Source: JAKEGN01 sp964465665 (GTDB lineage Bacteria; Pseudomonadota; Gammaproteobacteria; Steroidobacterales; Woeseiaceae). Taken from it: a DNA stretch of 7,554 nt. Both the position numbers and the translations under genes were made by a program. The notes below the pieces were generated by a model that searched no databases, was not told where the DNA came from, and saw nothing but the letters and a program-made list of their open reading frames with translations. Of this stretch, positions 1 to 7,413 are shown one piece after another (the first letter of the stretch is position 1; each line of letters opens with the position of its first letter). The stretch spans positions 1 through 7,554 of the forward strand of contig CAYXKM010000080.1 of assembly GCA_964465665.1 (NCBI GenBank), given 5' to 3'.

Positions 1-1
1 C

Positions 2-1063
2 TTGAAATCGGCGGCGAAAAAACAGGGGTTGTGGAATTTCTGGCTGACGGACAGCCAACGCGGCAGCGGTCTGACGACAGTCGAGTACGCCTACCTCGCC
101 GAGGAAACCGGCCGCGCGTACCTGGCCGCGGAAGCATTCAATTGCAGCGCGCCAGATACCGGCAACATGGAAGTCCTCGAACGCTACGGCACGCCCGAAC
201 AGAAGAAGACCTGGCTCGAACCGCTGCTGAACGGCGAGATTCGCTCGGCTTATGCAATGACCGAGACGGACGTGGCCTCATCCGATGCCACTAACATCGC
301 AACAAGCGCCATACTGCAGAAAGGCCAGTGGCGCATCAACGGCGAGAAAACCTATATCTCCGGCGCCGGCGACAGCCGTTGCAGGATCCTCATCTGCATG
401 GTCAAAACGAATCCTGAAAACAACCGTCACAGCCAGCACTCGCAAATTCTCGTGCCGATCGATACCAAAGGTGTCGAGATCATCCGGCCCATGCAGGTCT
501 TTTCACTCGACGATGCGCCGCACGGCCACATGCACATCAGGTTTACCGACGTACGCGTACCGGAGGCCAACGTCATCCTCGGGCCGGGCCGCGGATTCGA
601 AATTGCCCAGGGTCGGCTTGGGCCGGGCCGCATACACCATTGCATGCGCGCCATCGGCATGGCCGAGAAAGCGCTGGATCTCATGTGCCGGCGCTCCGTC
701 CGCCGCACAGCCTTCGGCAAACCGCTGGCGAAACTCGGCGGCAATTACGACCGAATTGCGCATGCCCGTATGAACATCGACATGGCGCGGCTGCTGACTT
801 TGCAGACCGCCCATATCATAGACACGCGCGGGGTGCAGGAAGCGCAGGTGTGGATTTCCAAAATCAAGGCAGTGGTACCGAATGTCGCACTCGCCGTTAT
901 CGACGACGCGATCCAGATGCACGGTGCCGCCGGGTTGTCACAGGATTTTCCGCTGGCCGCGATGTACATGGGAGCCCGGACCCTGCGGCTCGCCGACGGG
1001 CCCGATGAGGTACATCGAATGGTAGTCGCGCGCAGCGTGTTGAAGAATTATGAGCGCCTTTAG
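2..1063 (+). CDS. Acyl-CoA dehydrogenase, ACAD10/11-like (5'-truncated by window edge)
   Basis: A FAD-dependent flavoenzyme expected to alpha,beta-dehydrogenate an acyl-CoA thioester in the cytoplasm and pass electrons to ETF. Visible in the 353 residues are the flavin/substrate motif YAMTETDVASSDATNI (84-99), the mid-domain strand FTDVRVPEANVILG (181-194), the helical-domain start GPGRIHHCMRAIGMAE (207-222), the FAD-contacting RTAFGKPL (235-242), AIQMHGAAGLS (303-313) and the C-terminal ADGPDEVHR (331-339). Asp332 falls where MCAD-type enzymes carry the catalytic Glu (YEGT), which fits the ACAD10/11 branch, as does NMEVLERYGTPEQK. Family members are about 400-415 residues, so roughly 50-60 N-terminal residues lie upstream of the window; the TTG at base 2 is an internal Leu codon, not a start. 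The reading frame is intact to TAG at 1061-1063. Exact substrate chain type is unknown. The family call is firm; the ACAD10/11 subgroup is likely. Confidence 0.92.
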   Translation: MKSAAKKQGLWNFWLTDSQRGSGLTTVEYAYLAEETGRAYLAAEAFNCSAPDTGNMEVLERYGTPEQKKTWLEPLLNGEIRSAYAMTETDVASSDATNIATSAILQKGQWRINGEKTYISGAGDSRCRILICMVKTNPENNRHSQHSQILVPIDTKGVEIIRPMQVFSLDDAPHGHMHIRFTDVRVPEANVILGPGRGFEIAQGRLGPGRIHHCMRAIGMAEKALDLMCRRSVRRTAFGKPLAKLGGNYDRIAHARMNIDMARLLTLQTAHIIDTRGVQEAQVWISKIKAVVPNVALAVIDDAIQMHGAAGLSQDFPLAAMYMGARTLRLADGPDEVHRMVVARSVLKNYERL

Positions 1064-1258
1064 GAACTTCCGCGCCGGTCCGCGATAGTTCCGCACTTTA
1101 CGGCACTTCCTGGATTCCTCCGGCCTCGCCGGCGCGAGAAAATTACCTACCCTTCGCGTTGAATGGGCCGCCCTTAGACCGGATCCAGACCCCCTATCGA
1201 ACTGGTGCCCAAGGCGTAACCAGCAGCATACAGTCAAGCTCGCCGACGGGCGCTAGGC

Positions 1259-1264
1259 TATACT
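1259..1264 (+). promoter_or_regulatory. Candidate -10 box for the TonB-dependent receptor gene
   Basis: TATACT matches the sigma-70 -10 consensus at five of six positions and would place a transcription start near 1270, giving a short leader of about 30 bases before the GTG start at 1301. It is the most AT-rich, promoter-like spot in the 237-base gap after the dehydrogenase. No convincing -35 hexamer is found at 16-18 bases upstream (AAGCTC at 1236-1241 is poor) and there is no extended -10 TG, so an activator or another sigma factor may be needed, or the call may be wrong. Confidence 0.35.
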
Positions 1265-1288
1265 TTCCGTACGAATAACCAGAATCAT

Positions 1289-1297
1289 GGGGGGGGG
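1289..1297 (+). repeat. Homopolymeric G9 tract at the receptor translation start
   Basis: Nine consecutive G lie three bases upstream of the GTG start at 1301. The tract begins with the G of an ATG at 1287-1289. The tract can pair with the CCUCC core of 16S rRNA through G-C and G-U pairs, so it is probably also the ribosome binding site. From the ATG at 1287 the frame runs only five codons to a TGA at 1302-1304; with one more G (or two fewer) that ATG would be in frame with the receptor. The tract is seen directly; its regulatory meaning is inferred. Confidence 0.7.
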
Positions 1298-1300
1298 CTC

Positions 1301-4300
1301 GTGAATACTTCTTTCACAGTCAAATTATTTTCCGTAGCCGTAGTCGCTGCACTTTCTTTGGCGTTGTCTGCAGGCTCGGCGCAGGCACAGAACACCACTT
1401 CATCGCTGCGCATTGTCGTTACAGACACCAGCGGCGCTGCCGCCGCCAATGTGAGTGTACGTATCACTCATATGCCAACAGGTCGATCCATTTCAGTAAC
1501 GTCGAACGATGCCGGTGTCGCGAACGCGCTCGGCCTTGCCGTGGGCGGACCTTACGAGGTTTCTGCGAGTGGCGATTATGTCGCCGATGTGATGCAGGGC
1601 ATTTACCTCGAGCTCGACAAGACGGAGGTGGTTGCATTGAGCGTCCGGCCTGTGGTCGAAGAAATCGTCGTCACGGCCATCGCGCCGACGGCCGAGGTCG
1701 GCTTCGGCATTGGCAGCACATTCGATCGCAGCAGGATTGACAGCACTCCGTCGCTGTCGCGTGACTTCGTCAGCACGCTGGCGACGGACCCGAAAATCAT
1801 GGTCGACAACAGCGTCGACCGGGGACCCGCCGTGTCAGTCGCGGGTGCGAATTTCCGCTATAACAATCTCACGATCGACGGCGTGGCGCAGAATGATAAC
1901 TTCGGCCTGTCCTTTAATGCATCGGCCACCCAGCGCACGCCGATTTCCATCGACGCGATTGAGGCCCTGACCGTCAACGTGGCGCCCTACGACGTTACCT
2001 ACGGCAACTTTCTTGGCGGCAATATCAACATCGTCACAAGATCAGGTACCAACGAATTTGAAGGCAGTGTGTTCGCTTTCAGGACCGATGACAGCTTTAC
2101 CGGCAATAAATCCGAAGGCTCGAACCTCGGCATCGACGATTTCGATGAAGAGACGATTGGTTTCACTTTTGGCGGCCCGATCATCAAGGACAAGCTGTTC
2201 TTCTTCACCAATTACGAGAAGTTTGAAACGACCAGGCCATCCAACTCGCAGACGATCGACAATATTGTCGGTGTCACCCAGGCTGACGTAGACAGGGTCA
2301 TCAGTATTTTCCAGAACGAATACGGATTCGACCCGGGCACCTTCGATGCAACCGATGTCGACAAGGATGAGAAAATCCTCGTCAAGCTCGACTGGCATAT
2401 CAACGACCAGCACCGCGCCGTTGCGAGCTACCAGCAAGCGGATGGCGACGTATTGTTCGATGACTTTCCGGACCTGGCCGTGCTGCAGTCCAATCGATAC
2501 AACATCAACGAGAAACTCGACGCGTTTTCGGTCCAGGTATTCTCCAGTTGGACAAATCGACTGTCGTCCGAGTTCAAGTATGGCAGCAAGAAAGTCGAAA
2601 ACCGCCAGGTCAGCACCGACTCGTCAACGCCGGACTTCGCCATCATAACCGGGGGTTTTGGCACGATCACTGCGGGCGGCGACCGGTTCCGGCATAACAA
2701 CCTGCTCGACAACGATTCCGAGCAGCTCCGCGTGCGGTTCGATTATGCGCTCGGTGATCACATCATCACCGCCGGCTATGAGCGCGAAGCCAAGACGGCC
2801 GCCAATACTTTCGTGCCGTTTACCCGCGGTCAGTTTCTGTTTCTCCCCAGCGATCCCGATGGAATCCCGGGCAACGGCGACGAGCTGAGCGGCATCGACA
2901 ATTTTGAGCTGCGCAATATCGGCCTGGTTTTGTACGGCGGCTCTACAACCGGAGTCGTTTCCGATGCCGCGAGCGAATTCGAACTGGTGACCAATAGCTT
3001 CTATGTCCAGGACGAATGGGCCGTCAACGATGACCTGGTATTGAAGTTCGGCGTGCGCATGGACGAGAACAGCAATAGCGACAGTGTGCCGCTGAACTCC
3101 AGCTTTGCGGCGCGCAACGGTTTCGACAATACCTTCAACCTGGACGGTAACGACCTGGTAATGCCGCGCTTCGGCTTTGACTGGGCGGCGACCGATCGCC
3201 TTACAATCAGGGGCGGCGCCGGTCTGTTCGGTGGTGGCGAACCGTTGATCATGTTATCCAACAGCTACGCAGGCAACGGTGTAACCCGCAATATTGTCTG
3301 CGGCGCCTGTATTGGAGCCTCGTTCGATCCTGTCATCAATGCGGCACTTGCGGCGGCATTGCCGGACCCGGATATCGCATTTGAACTCCTGCAACCTTTC
3401 AACGGAGTTAACCCGGACTCGGACGTTGAGTCGATTTCACCGAACTTCGAGACGCTCAGCACCTGGAAATACAGTCTCGGTGCGGAGTTCACGCTTGGTG
3501 ACGACTGGCTACTGTCAGCCGATGTCATTCTGTCCGAGGTCGTAGATGGCTTCAACGTCAGGGAAGGCCGGCGCACTGTGACCGGCACGGCACCCGATGG
3601 CCGCAATATTTACAGCTTTACCCCGGGCGGCGATTACATCCTGGAAAATACCAGTGAGGGTGACAGCACGGTATTCACGTTTAACGTCGCTAAATCCTGG
3701 GATACAAACATCGGCCTGTTTGATGCCACCCTGGGTTACACCAAGACCGATGTTGACGAAATCCGCTCCTACAACCGATTCGTAACCTTCGAAACCTATG
3801 CCTTCGATGCGACGACTGACTTCAACAATATGCGACTCTCGCCGTCGACCTACGAAATCGAGGATCGGGTAACCGCAACCCTTGGCTGGTCGAAAGATCT
3901 GTTCGGAGACAACAGCACGCGCGCCAGCCTGGTCTATATCGGACGCTCAGGACGGCATTACTCCTATACCTTCGGCAGTGTAGACGCGGCATTCGGTGGC
4001 ACGTTCCTGGCTGATTTCGGCAGCGAAGGTGACAACCCCGGTTCACACCTGTTTTACGTGCCAACCGGCACCTCTGACCCGATCGTTACCGGCGACGCCA
4101 CTTTTCTTTCGAACCTCAACAGTTTCATCGATGGCAACGACTGCCTGAAAGGAAAGCGTGGCTCGATCATCGAACGCAATGCCTGCGAAACGGGATTTAC
4201 GAATGTGGTGAGCTTGCGGCTGAGCCAGGAAATCAGTCTCTGGAGCGACAAGAAACTGGAGCTGCTTCTGGATATCGAGAACTTCGGTAACTTGCTCAAC

Positions 4301-4498
4301 GATGACTGGGGCCGGGTAGAAAGCTACTCGTCACCGTCAAACGTGGCGCTTGCCAATGTTACGATCCAAGGCGGACAGTATGTTTATGCTCCGATCTCGG
4401 GCGCACAGGTCAGCCCCGGCACCATAGAACCGGCACCAGCGATTGCCCGATTGCCATCGGTCTATCGCATTCAGTTCGGGGTTGTCTTCCGCTTCTGA
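1301..4498 (+). CDS. TonB-dependent outer-membrane receptor, Oar-like with N-terminal carboxypeptidase-regulatory-like domain
   Basis: An outer-membrane beta-barrel transporter or receptor energised by TonB-ExbB-ExbD; the ligand cannot be read from sequence. Start GTG at 1301 is chosen because it gives a normal signal peptide (hydrophobic core about 9-24, cleavage SAQA|QN after residue 29) and follows a G-rich ribosome-binding stretch. A CarboxypepD_reg/CnaB-like beta domain spans about 33-115, followed by a TonB-box-like EEIVVTA (120-126), a plug domain to about residue 250 containing SRDFVSTLATDPKIMVDNS, NNLTIDGVAQNDNFGLSFN and INIVTRSGTNEFEG, and a long barrel of alternating amphipathic strands. 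It ends in YRIQFGVVFRF, with a terminal Phe as in BAM-recognised barrels. Total length, 1065 residues, is normal for the Oar-type family. The only four cysteines (667, 670, 948, 962) form two close pairs in likely loops. It stands alone: no TonB, ExbBD or substrate-degrading enzyme is adjacent in the window. Oar itself is known from Myxococcus; orthology is not claimed. Confidence 0.93.
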   Translation: MNTSFTVKLFSVAVVAALSLALSAGSAQAQNTTSSLRIVVTDTSGAAAANVSVRITHMPTGRSISVTSNDAGVANALGLAVGGPYEVSASGDYVADVMQGIYLELDKTEVVALSVRPVVEEIVVTAIAPTAEVGFGIGSTFDRSRIDSTPSLSRDFVSTLATDPKIMVDNSVDRGPAVSVAGANFRYNNLTIDGVAQNDNFGLSFNASATQRTPISIDAIEALTVNVAPYDVTYGNFLGGNINIVTRSGTNEFEGSVFAFRTDDSFTGNKSEGSNLGIDDFDEETIGFTFGGPIIKDKLFFFTNYEKFETTRPSNSQTIDNIVGVTQADVDRVISIFQNEYGFDPGTFDATDVDKDEKILVKLDWHINDQHRAVASYQQADGDVLFDDFPDLAVLQSNRYNINEKLDAFSVQVFSSWTNRLSSEFKYGSKKVENRQVSTDSSTPDFAIITGGFGTITAGGDRFRHNNLLDNDSEQLRVRFDYALGDHIITAGYEREAKTAANTFVPFTRGQFLFLPSDPDGIPGNGDELSGIDNFELRNIGLVLYGGSTTGVVSDAASEFELVTNSFYVQDEWAVNDDLVLKFGVRMDENSNSDSVPLNSSFAARNGFDNTFNLDGNDLVMPRFGFDWAATDRLTIRGGAGLFGGGEPLIMLSNSYAGNGVTRNIVCGACIGASFDPVINAALAAALPDPDIAFELLQPFNGVNPDSDVESISPNFETLSTWKYSLGAEFTLGDDWLLSADVILSEVVDGFNVREGRRTVTGTAPDGRNIYSFTPGGDYILENTSEGDSTVFTFNVAKSWDTNIGLFDATLGYTKTDVDEIRSYNRFVTFETYAFDATTDFNNMRLSPSTYEIEDRVTATLGWSKDLFGDNSTRASLVYIGRSGRHYSYTFGSVDAAFGGTFLADFGSEGDNPGSHLFYVPTGTSDPIVTGDATFLSNLNSFIDGNDCLKGKRGSIIERNACETGFTNVVSLRLSQEISLWSDKKLELLLDIENFGNLLNDDWGRVESYSSPSNVALANVTIQGGQYVYAPISGAQVSPGTIEPAPAIARLPSVYRIQFGVVFRF

Positions 4499-4520
4499 GA
4501 ACAGGTACTTCGTCAAGGTG

Positions 4521-4548
4521 AAAGGGGCAGCATTGCTGCCCCTTTTTT
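4521..4548 (+). terminator. Rho-independent terminator of the TonB-dependent receptor gene
   Basis: A perfect 11-bp stem AAAGGGGCAGC (4521-4531) / GCTGCCCCTTT (4535-4545) with a three-base loop ATT is followed by T continuing to 4548, starting 22 bases after the receptor stop codon. The six-T run (4543-4548) makes it strong in the + direction. Read on the - strand the hairpin is followed by only three T and then CACC, so it would be a weak terminator for the convergent sdaA transcript, whose stop lies about 150 bases away. Confidence 0.9.
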
Positions 4549-4694
4549 CTATCAGAATACAGGCGGTCATGACCCTCTCCCTGCGACCACAGCTTGTCTT
4601 TTCTCTCGCTGATGGTCCGGTCCTACGGCCACTATTCCAACCGCTTCCGCGGCGTGAGAGGACTCACCGAACAAGCCGAACCTGCCACAGCACG

Positions 4695-6092
4695 CTAGCA
4701 CTCGATAAAACTGACCGGCACCTCGATGACATTGGTGGCCAGGCCGCCGCGTGAGGTTTCCTTGTACTTGTCGTGCATGTCGCGACCGGTCTCGCGCATG
4801 GTCTGGATGACCTTGTCCAGCGATACGAAATGCTTGCCGTCACCGCGCAACGCGAGTCGCGACGCATTGATGGCTTTCACCGACGCCATGGCGTTGCGTT
4901 CGATGCAGGGAATCTGCACCAGGCCGCCGATCGGGTCGCAGGTGAGCCCGAGATTGTGTTCCATGGCGATTTCCGCCGCGTTCTCCACCTGCTCGGGCGT
5001 TCCGCCCATGACTTCGGTCAGGCCGGCCGCGGCCATCGAGCAGGCAGACCCGACTTCGCCCTGGCAACCGACTTCGGCACCACTGATCGAGGCATTTCGT
5101 TTGAACAGGAAACCCACCGCGCCCGCCGTCAGCAGGAATCGCACCACGCCATCGGCATTCGCGCCGGGGCAGAACTTCATGTAGTAGTGCAGCACCGCCG
5201 GGATAATGCCGGCAGCACCGTTGGTCGGCGCCGTCACTACGCGTCCCCCAACCGCGTTCTCCTCGTTGACTGCCAGCGCATACAGGTTCACCCAGTCCAT
5301 GATGGTCAGCGGATCTCGCAGCGCCGCTTCCGGGTGAGCGGAGAGTTGCTGGTAAAGGGCAGCCGCGCGTCGCTTCACTTTGAGACCGGGCATCAGCCCC
5401 GAGTTCTGGCAACCGCGTTTGACGCAGGCCTGCATGGCCTGCCAGATGGCATCCAGGCGTTTACGAATCTCTGCTTTATCCCGCCACACGAGTTCGTTGG
5501 CGAGCATCAGGCTGCTGATCGGCAACTTGTGTTGCGCGCAGAGCGCCAGCAGCTCTTCGCCGTTCTCGAACGGGTACGGTAGTTTGACGGCGGACTCGGT
5601 AATGACGGGTTCGTCCGTCTTGCTTTCATTGACGACGAATCCACCCCCGACGGAATAGTAGATGCGAGCGAGAAGTTCCTTACCCTCGGCATCGAATGCG
5701 AGGAATCGAAGACCGTTCGGGTGCATCGGCAGCGATTTGCGATTCTCGAACATGAGATCGTCACGAAGGCTGAAAGGAATCGTCGCAGCACCGTAAAGAG
5801 CCAGGACTTTGTCGTCCTCGATCGCCTGCATCCGCGCCGGGATGGCGTCGACATCGACGGATTCCGGCGTTTCGCCTTCGAGACCGAGTACCACCGCTTT
5901 GTGCGTGCCGTGCCCGCGCCCGGTCGCACCGAGCGATCCGTAAAGATGTACTTGAACTCGCGCGACCTTGTTGCTGAGCCCGTCCTTTTGCAGTCGCGAT
6001 GCAAACATCCGGGCCGCACGCATCGGGCCGACGGTGTGCGAGCTCGACGGGCCTATGCCGATCGTGAACAGGTCAAAAACGCTTATAGCCAT
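4695..6092 (-). CDS. sdaA: L-serine dehydratase (L-serine ammonia-lyase), iron-sulfur dependent, single-chain type
   Basis: Cytoplasmic enzyme converting L-serine to pyruvate and ammonia with a [4Fe-4S] cluster acting as Lewis acid. The 465-residue chain has the N-terminal beta domain with the family signature IGIGPSSSHTVGPMRAA (11-27), then the catalytic alpha domain with EENAVGGRVVTAPTNGAAGIIPAV (277-300 region), VGCQGEVGSACSMAAAG (341-357) and LTCDPIGGLVQIPCIERN (383-400). Cys343, Cys385 and Cys396 are the three family cluster ligands. The chain ends in a cysteine (Cys465), as in the Legionella enzyme, where the C-terminal Cys is reported as the fourth ligand, tucked into the active site. 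Length is normal (about 455-460). ATG at 6092 is chosen because MAISVFDLF directly precedes the signature, as in characterised homologues; no good Shine-Dalgarno is visible. It lies 63 bases after the lipoprotein gene on the same strand and convergent with the receptor gene. Confidence 0.97.
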   Translation of the reverse strand: MAISVFDLFTIGIGPSSSHTVGPMRAARMFASRLQKDGLSNKVARVQVHLYGSLGATGRGHGTHKAVVLGLEGETPESVDVDAIPARMQAIEDDKVLALYGAATIPFSLRDDLMFENRKSLPMHPNGLRFLAFDAEGKELLARIYYSVGGGFVVNESKTDEPVITESAVKLPYPFENGEELLALCAQHKLPISSLMLANELVWRDKAEIRKRLDAIWQAMQACVKRGCQNSGLMPGLKVKRRAAALYQQLSAHPEAALRDPLTIMDWVNLYALAVNEENAVGGRVVTAPTNGAAGIIPAVLHYYMKFCPGANADGVVRFLLTAGAVGFLFKRNASISGAEVGCQGEVGSACSMAAAGLTEVMGGTPEQVENAAEIAMEHNLGLTCDPIGGLVQIPCIERNAMASVKAINASRLALRGDGKHFVSLDKVIQTMRETGRDMHDKYKETSRGGLATNVIEVPVSFIEC

Positions 6093-6096
6093 TGGA

Positions 6097-6107
6097 CGGG
6101 GACCCCG
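6097..6107 (-). other. Short palindrome CGGGGACCCCG just upstream of sdaA
   Basis: An 11-base dyad with five-base arms around a single central base occupies the -5 to -15 region before the sdaA ATG, exactly where a Shine-Dalgarno would be expected. A one-base loop cannot form a simple hairpin, so if meaningful it would be a protein-binding half-site pair. The G-rich arm may also be the weak ribosome binding site. In GC-rich DNA it could be chance. Confidence 0.25.
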
Positions 6108-6155
6108 GTTGGGAGATTGGTGTTCCGATTGATTCGAGCGAGATCCGTCAGGCGG

Positions 6156-6437
6156 CTACGGAATACCCGGAATGATTGGCGGGCCGGTTTCGCCAGCGAC
6201 CTCGCAGGCGCAGGTCTTGCTGCCCTTGCTGAACGATCCGTGCTTGATACGCCCGGTATTTGGCACCTCGCAGACCAGCGTTTTCCCCGCGCCACAGGTG
6301 TCGCTGGTGGAAATCTCACTCGATTCCCGGTTGCCGGACGAGGCGCAGGCACAGAGCAGCAGCACCGCAACGGTCACGGAACCGGTTCTGAAAATTGACA
6401 GGGTCGTCTGTCTCAGTTTGCTTTCAGGTAAATACAT
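6156..6437 (-). CDS. Small Cys-rich predicted lipoprotein, function unknown
   Basis: A 93-residue protein I cannot assign to a named family. It has an N-terminal basic stretch (Lys7, Arg9, Arg17), a hydrophobic segment (about 19-28) and a lipobox LCAC, so lipidation is predicted at Cys31; the next residues Ala-Ser do not suggest Lol avoidance, so outer-membrane anchoring is likely. The mature part has a Ser/Glu-rich linker and then a compact core with four cysteines in a C-x7-C (48, 56) and C-x-C (76, 78) pattern, with TLVCEVPNTGRI between them, and a Pro-rich tail GPPIIPGIP. The cysteines may form disulfides. ATG at 6437 is preferred, with GGTG at a six-base spacing; GTG at 6446 would add three residues. 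It begins 23 bases after the SPFH gene and probably shares its transcript. The coding call rests on the signal, lipobox and tight packing. Confidence 0.75.
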   Translation of the reverse strand: MYLPESKLRQTTLSIFRTGSVTVAVLLLCACASSGNRESSEISTSDTCGAGKTLVCEVPNTGRIKHGSFSKGSKTCACEVAGETGPPIIPGIP

Positions 6438-6460
6438 GGTGTGCACCGTCTCGTGAAACG

Positions 6461-7393
6461 TTACGCCGGCGATTTTTTCCGCGCGACGTTGGTGGCCAGC
6501 GCGATCATCGAGGCGAGGTCGGCGAGATTTGCCGGCACGACGAGCGTGTTGGCGGTTTTCGCCAGCTTGCCGAACTCGTCTATGTACTGCTCGGCCACGC
6601 GCAGTTGCATGGCCTCGGCGCCGCCTTCGTCAACCAGCGCGGCCGCCACCTGACGCAGGCCACTGGCGGTTGCCGTGGCCACCGCGAGTATGGCCTGCGC
6701 CTCGCCCTCGGCCTCGTTGATCTGTTGCTGTTTCTTGGCTTCGGATTCCTTGATGACGCGTTGTTTCTCGCCTTCCGCCTGGTTGATCTTCGCGTCGCGC
6801 TCGCCTTCGGAATTCAGGATGACAGCGCGCTTCTCGCGTTCCGCCCGCATCTGCTTTTCCATGGCACCGAGTATGTCCGCCGGCGGATTGATGTTCTTGA
6901 TCTCGTAGCGAAGTACTTTCACGCCCCAGGGCTCGGAGGCTTTGTCCAGTTCGGAGACCACGTTGGCATTGATCGTTCCGCGCTCCTCGAAAGTCCGGTC
7001 GAGATCGATCTTGCCGATCTCGCTTCGCAATGTGGTCTGTGCGAGTTGCGCAATCGCAAACATGTAGTTGCCGATGCCGTACGATGCCCGTCCGGGATCC
7101 AGCACCTGCATGTAAAGCACGCCGTCCACGCCGACCTGGACGTTATCCTTGGTGATGCAGATCTGCTCGGCAATATCGATCGCCTGCTCTTTCAGGGTGT
7201 GCCGGTACGCAATCCGCTCTATGAACGGAATCAGGATGTGAAAGCCTGCTTTGATCACGCGGCTGAATTTGCCGAGACGCTCGACGACGAAGGCACTTTG
7301 CTGCGGCACGACGACCGCGGTCTTTGCAATGACAAAGATGACGACCGCGGCGATCGCCAGAGCTACGTAAAGCGAATTCAGTTCCATGGCCAT
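6461..7393 (-). CDS. SPFH/Band 7 membrane protein, stomatin/QmcA-like
   Basis: A stomatin-family protein of the inner membrane that typically oligomerises into cages or microdomains and modulates membrane proteases and other partners. The 310 residues start with a transmembrane segment (about 7-28), then the SPFH domain (about 30-190) with VVPQQSAFVVERLGKF (28-43), AGFHILIPFIERI (49-61), CITKDNVQVGVDGVLYMQVLDP (79-100 region) and GVKVLRYEIKNINPP (157-171). A charged coiled coil follows (about 178-238) with repeated EGE/AEGE units, then an Ala-rich C-terminal segment. Length is close to E. coli QmcA (about 305). ATG at 7393 is chosen over the ATG at 7387 because AGGAG lies five bases upstream. 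It follows the NfeD-like gene by 20 bases, the classic nfeD-SPFH pairing. A mitochondrial SLP-2/paraslipin-type assignment is the close alternative; the family is certain. Confidence 0.95.
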   Translation of the reverse strand: MAMELNSLYVALAIAAVVIFVIAKTAVVVPQQSAFVVERLGKFSRVIKAGFHILIPFIERIAYRHTLKEQAIDIAEQICITKDNVQVGVDGVLYMQVLDPGRASYGIGNYMFAIAQLAQTTLRSEIGKIDLDRTFEERGTINANVVSELDKASEPWGVKVLRYEIKNINPPADILGAMEKQMRAEREKRAVILNSEGERDAKINQAEGEKQRVIKESEAKKQQQINEAEGEAQAILAVATATASGLRQVAAALVDEGGAEAMQLRVAEQYIDEFGKLAKTANTLVVPANLADLASMIALATNVARKKSPA

Positions 7394-7398
7394 TCTTA

Positions 7399-7403
7399 CT
7401 CCT
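7399..7403 (-). promoter_or_regulatory. Ribosome binding site of the SPFH gene
   Basis: AGGAG on the - strand, five bases before the ATG at 7393. It is the clearest Shine-Dalgarno in the window and settles the start in favour of 7393 over the second ATG two codons downstream. It sits in the 20-base gap after the NfeD stop codon, consistent with co-translation in one operon. Confidence 0.8.
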
Positions 7404-7413
7404 GGTTCCTGTA

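Noticed and set aside
1063..1069. GGAACTT, an exact match to the sigma-E type -35 element, overlapping the dehydrogenase stop codon
   Set aside because: No matching -10 (TCTGA-like) occurs at the required 16-17 base spacing, and it lies over 230 bases from the receptor start; a seven-base match alone is expected by chance.
1071..1136. Inverted repeat CGCGCCGG / CCGGCGCG, with a nested CCGGC-CTC-GCCGG stem, after the dehydrogenase as a possible terminator
   Set aside because: The long stem has a loop of 50 bases, the nested stem is only five pairs, and no T run follows; GC-rich chance pairing is a sufficient explanation.
938..1237. Reading frame on the - strand covering the gap between the dehydrogenase and the receptor
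   Set aside because: It overlaps the conserved 3' end of the dehydrogenase, has no convincing start context and no family resemblance.
988..1251. 14-base direct repeat GCTCGCCGACGGGC at 988-1001 and 1238-1251
   Set aside because: One copy is inside conserved dehydrogenase codons; a single 14-base match in this length of GC-rich DNA is not remarkable and no target-site or element structure accompanies it.
4549..4694. Intergenic remainder between the receptor terminator and the sdaA stop as a possible small gene or sRNA
   Set aside because: No conserved frame, promoter, or hairpin with T run could be found on either strand beyond the terminator already listed.
4773..5582. Long + strand reading frame (269 codons) opposite sdaA
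   Set aside because: It is antisense to a strongly recognised enzyme, has biased His/Arg-rich composition typical of GC-rich shadow frames, and shows no family motif.
5721..6398. Long + strand reading frame (225 codons) across the sdaA start and the lipoprotein gene
   Set aside because: Arg-rich shadow composition, no recognisable domain, and it covers two genes and their gap on the opposite strand.
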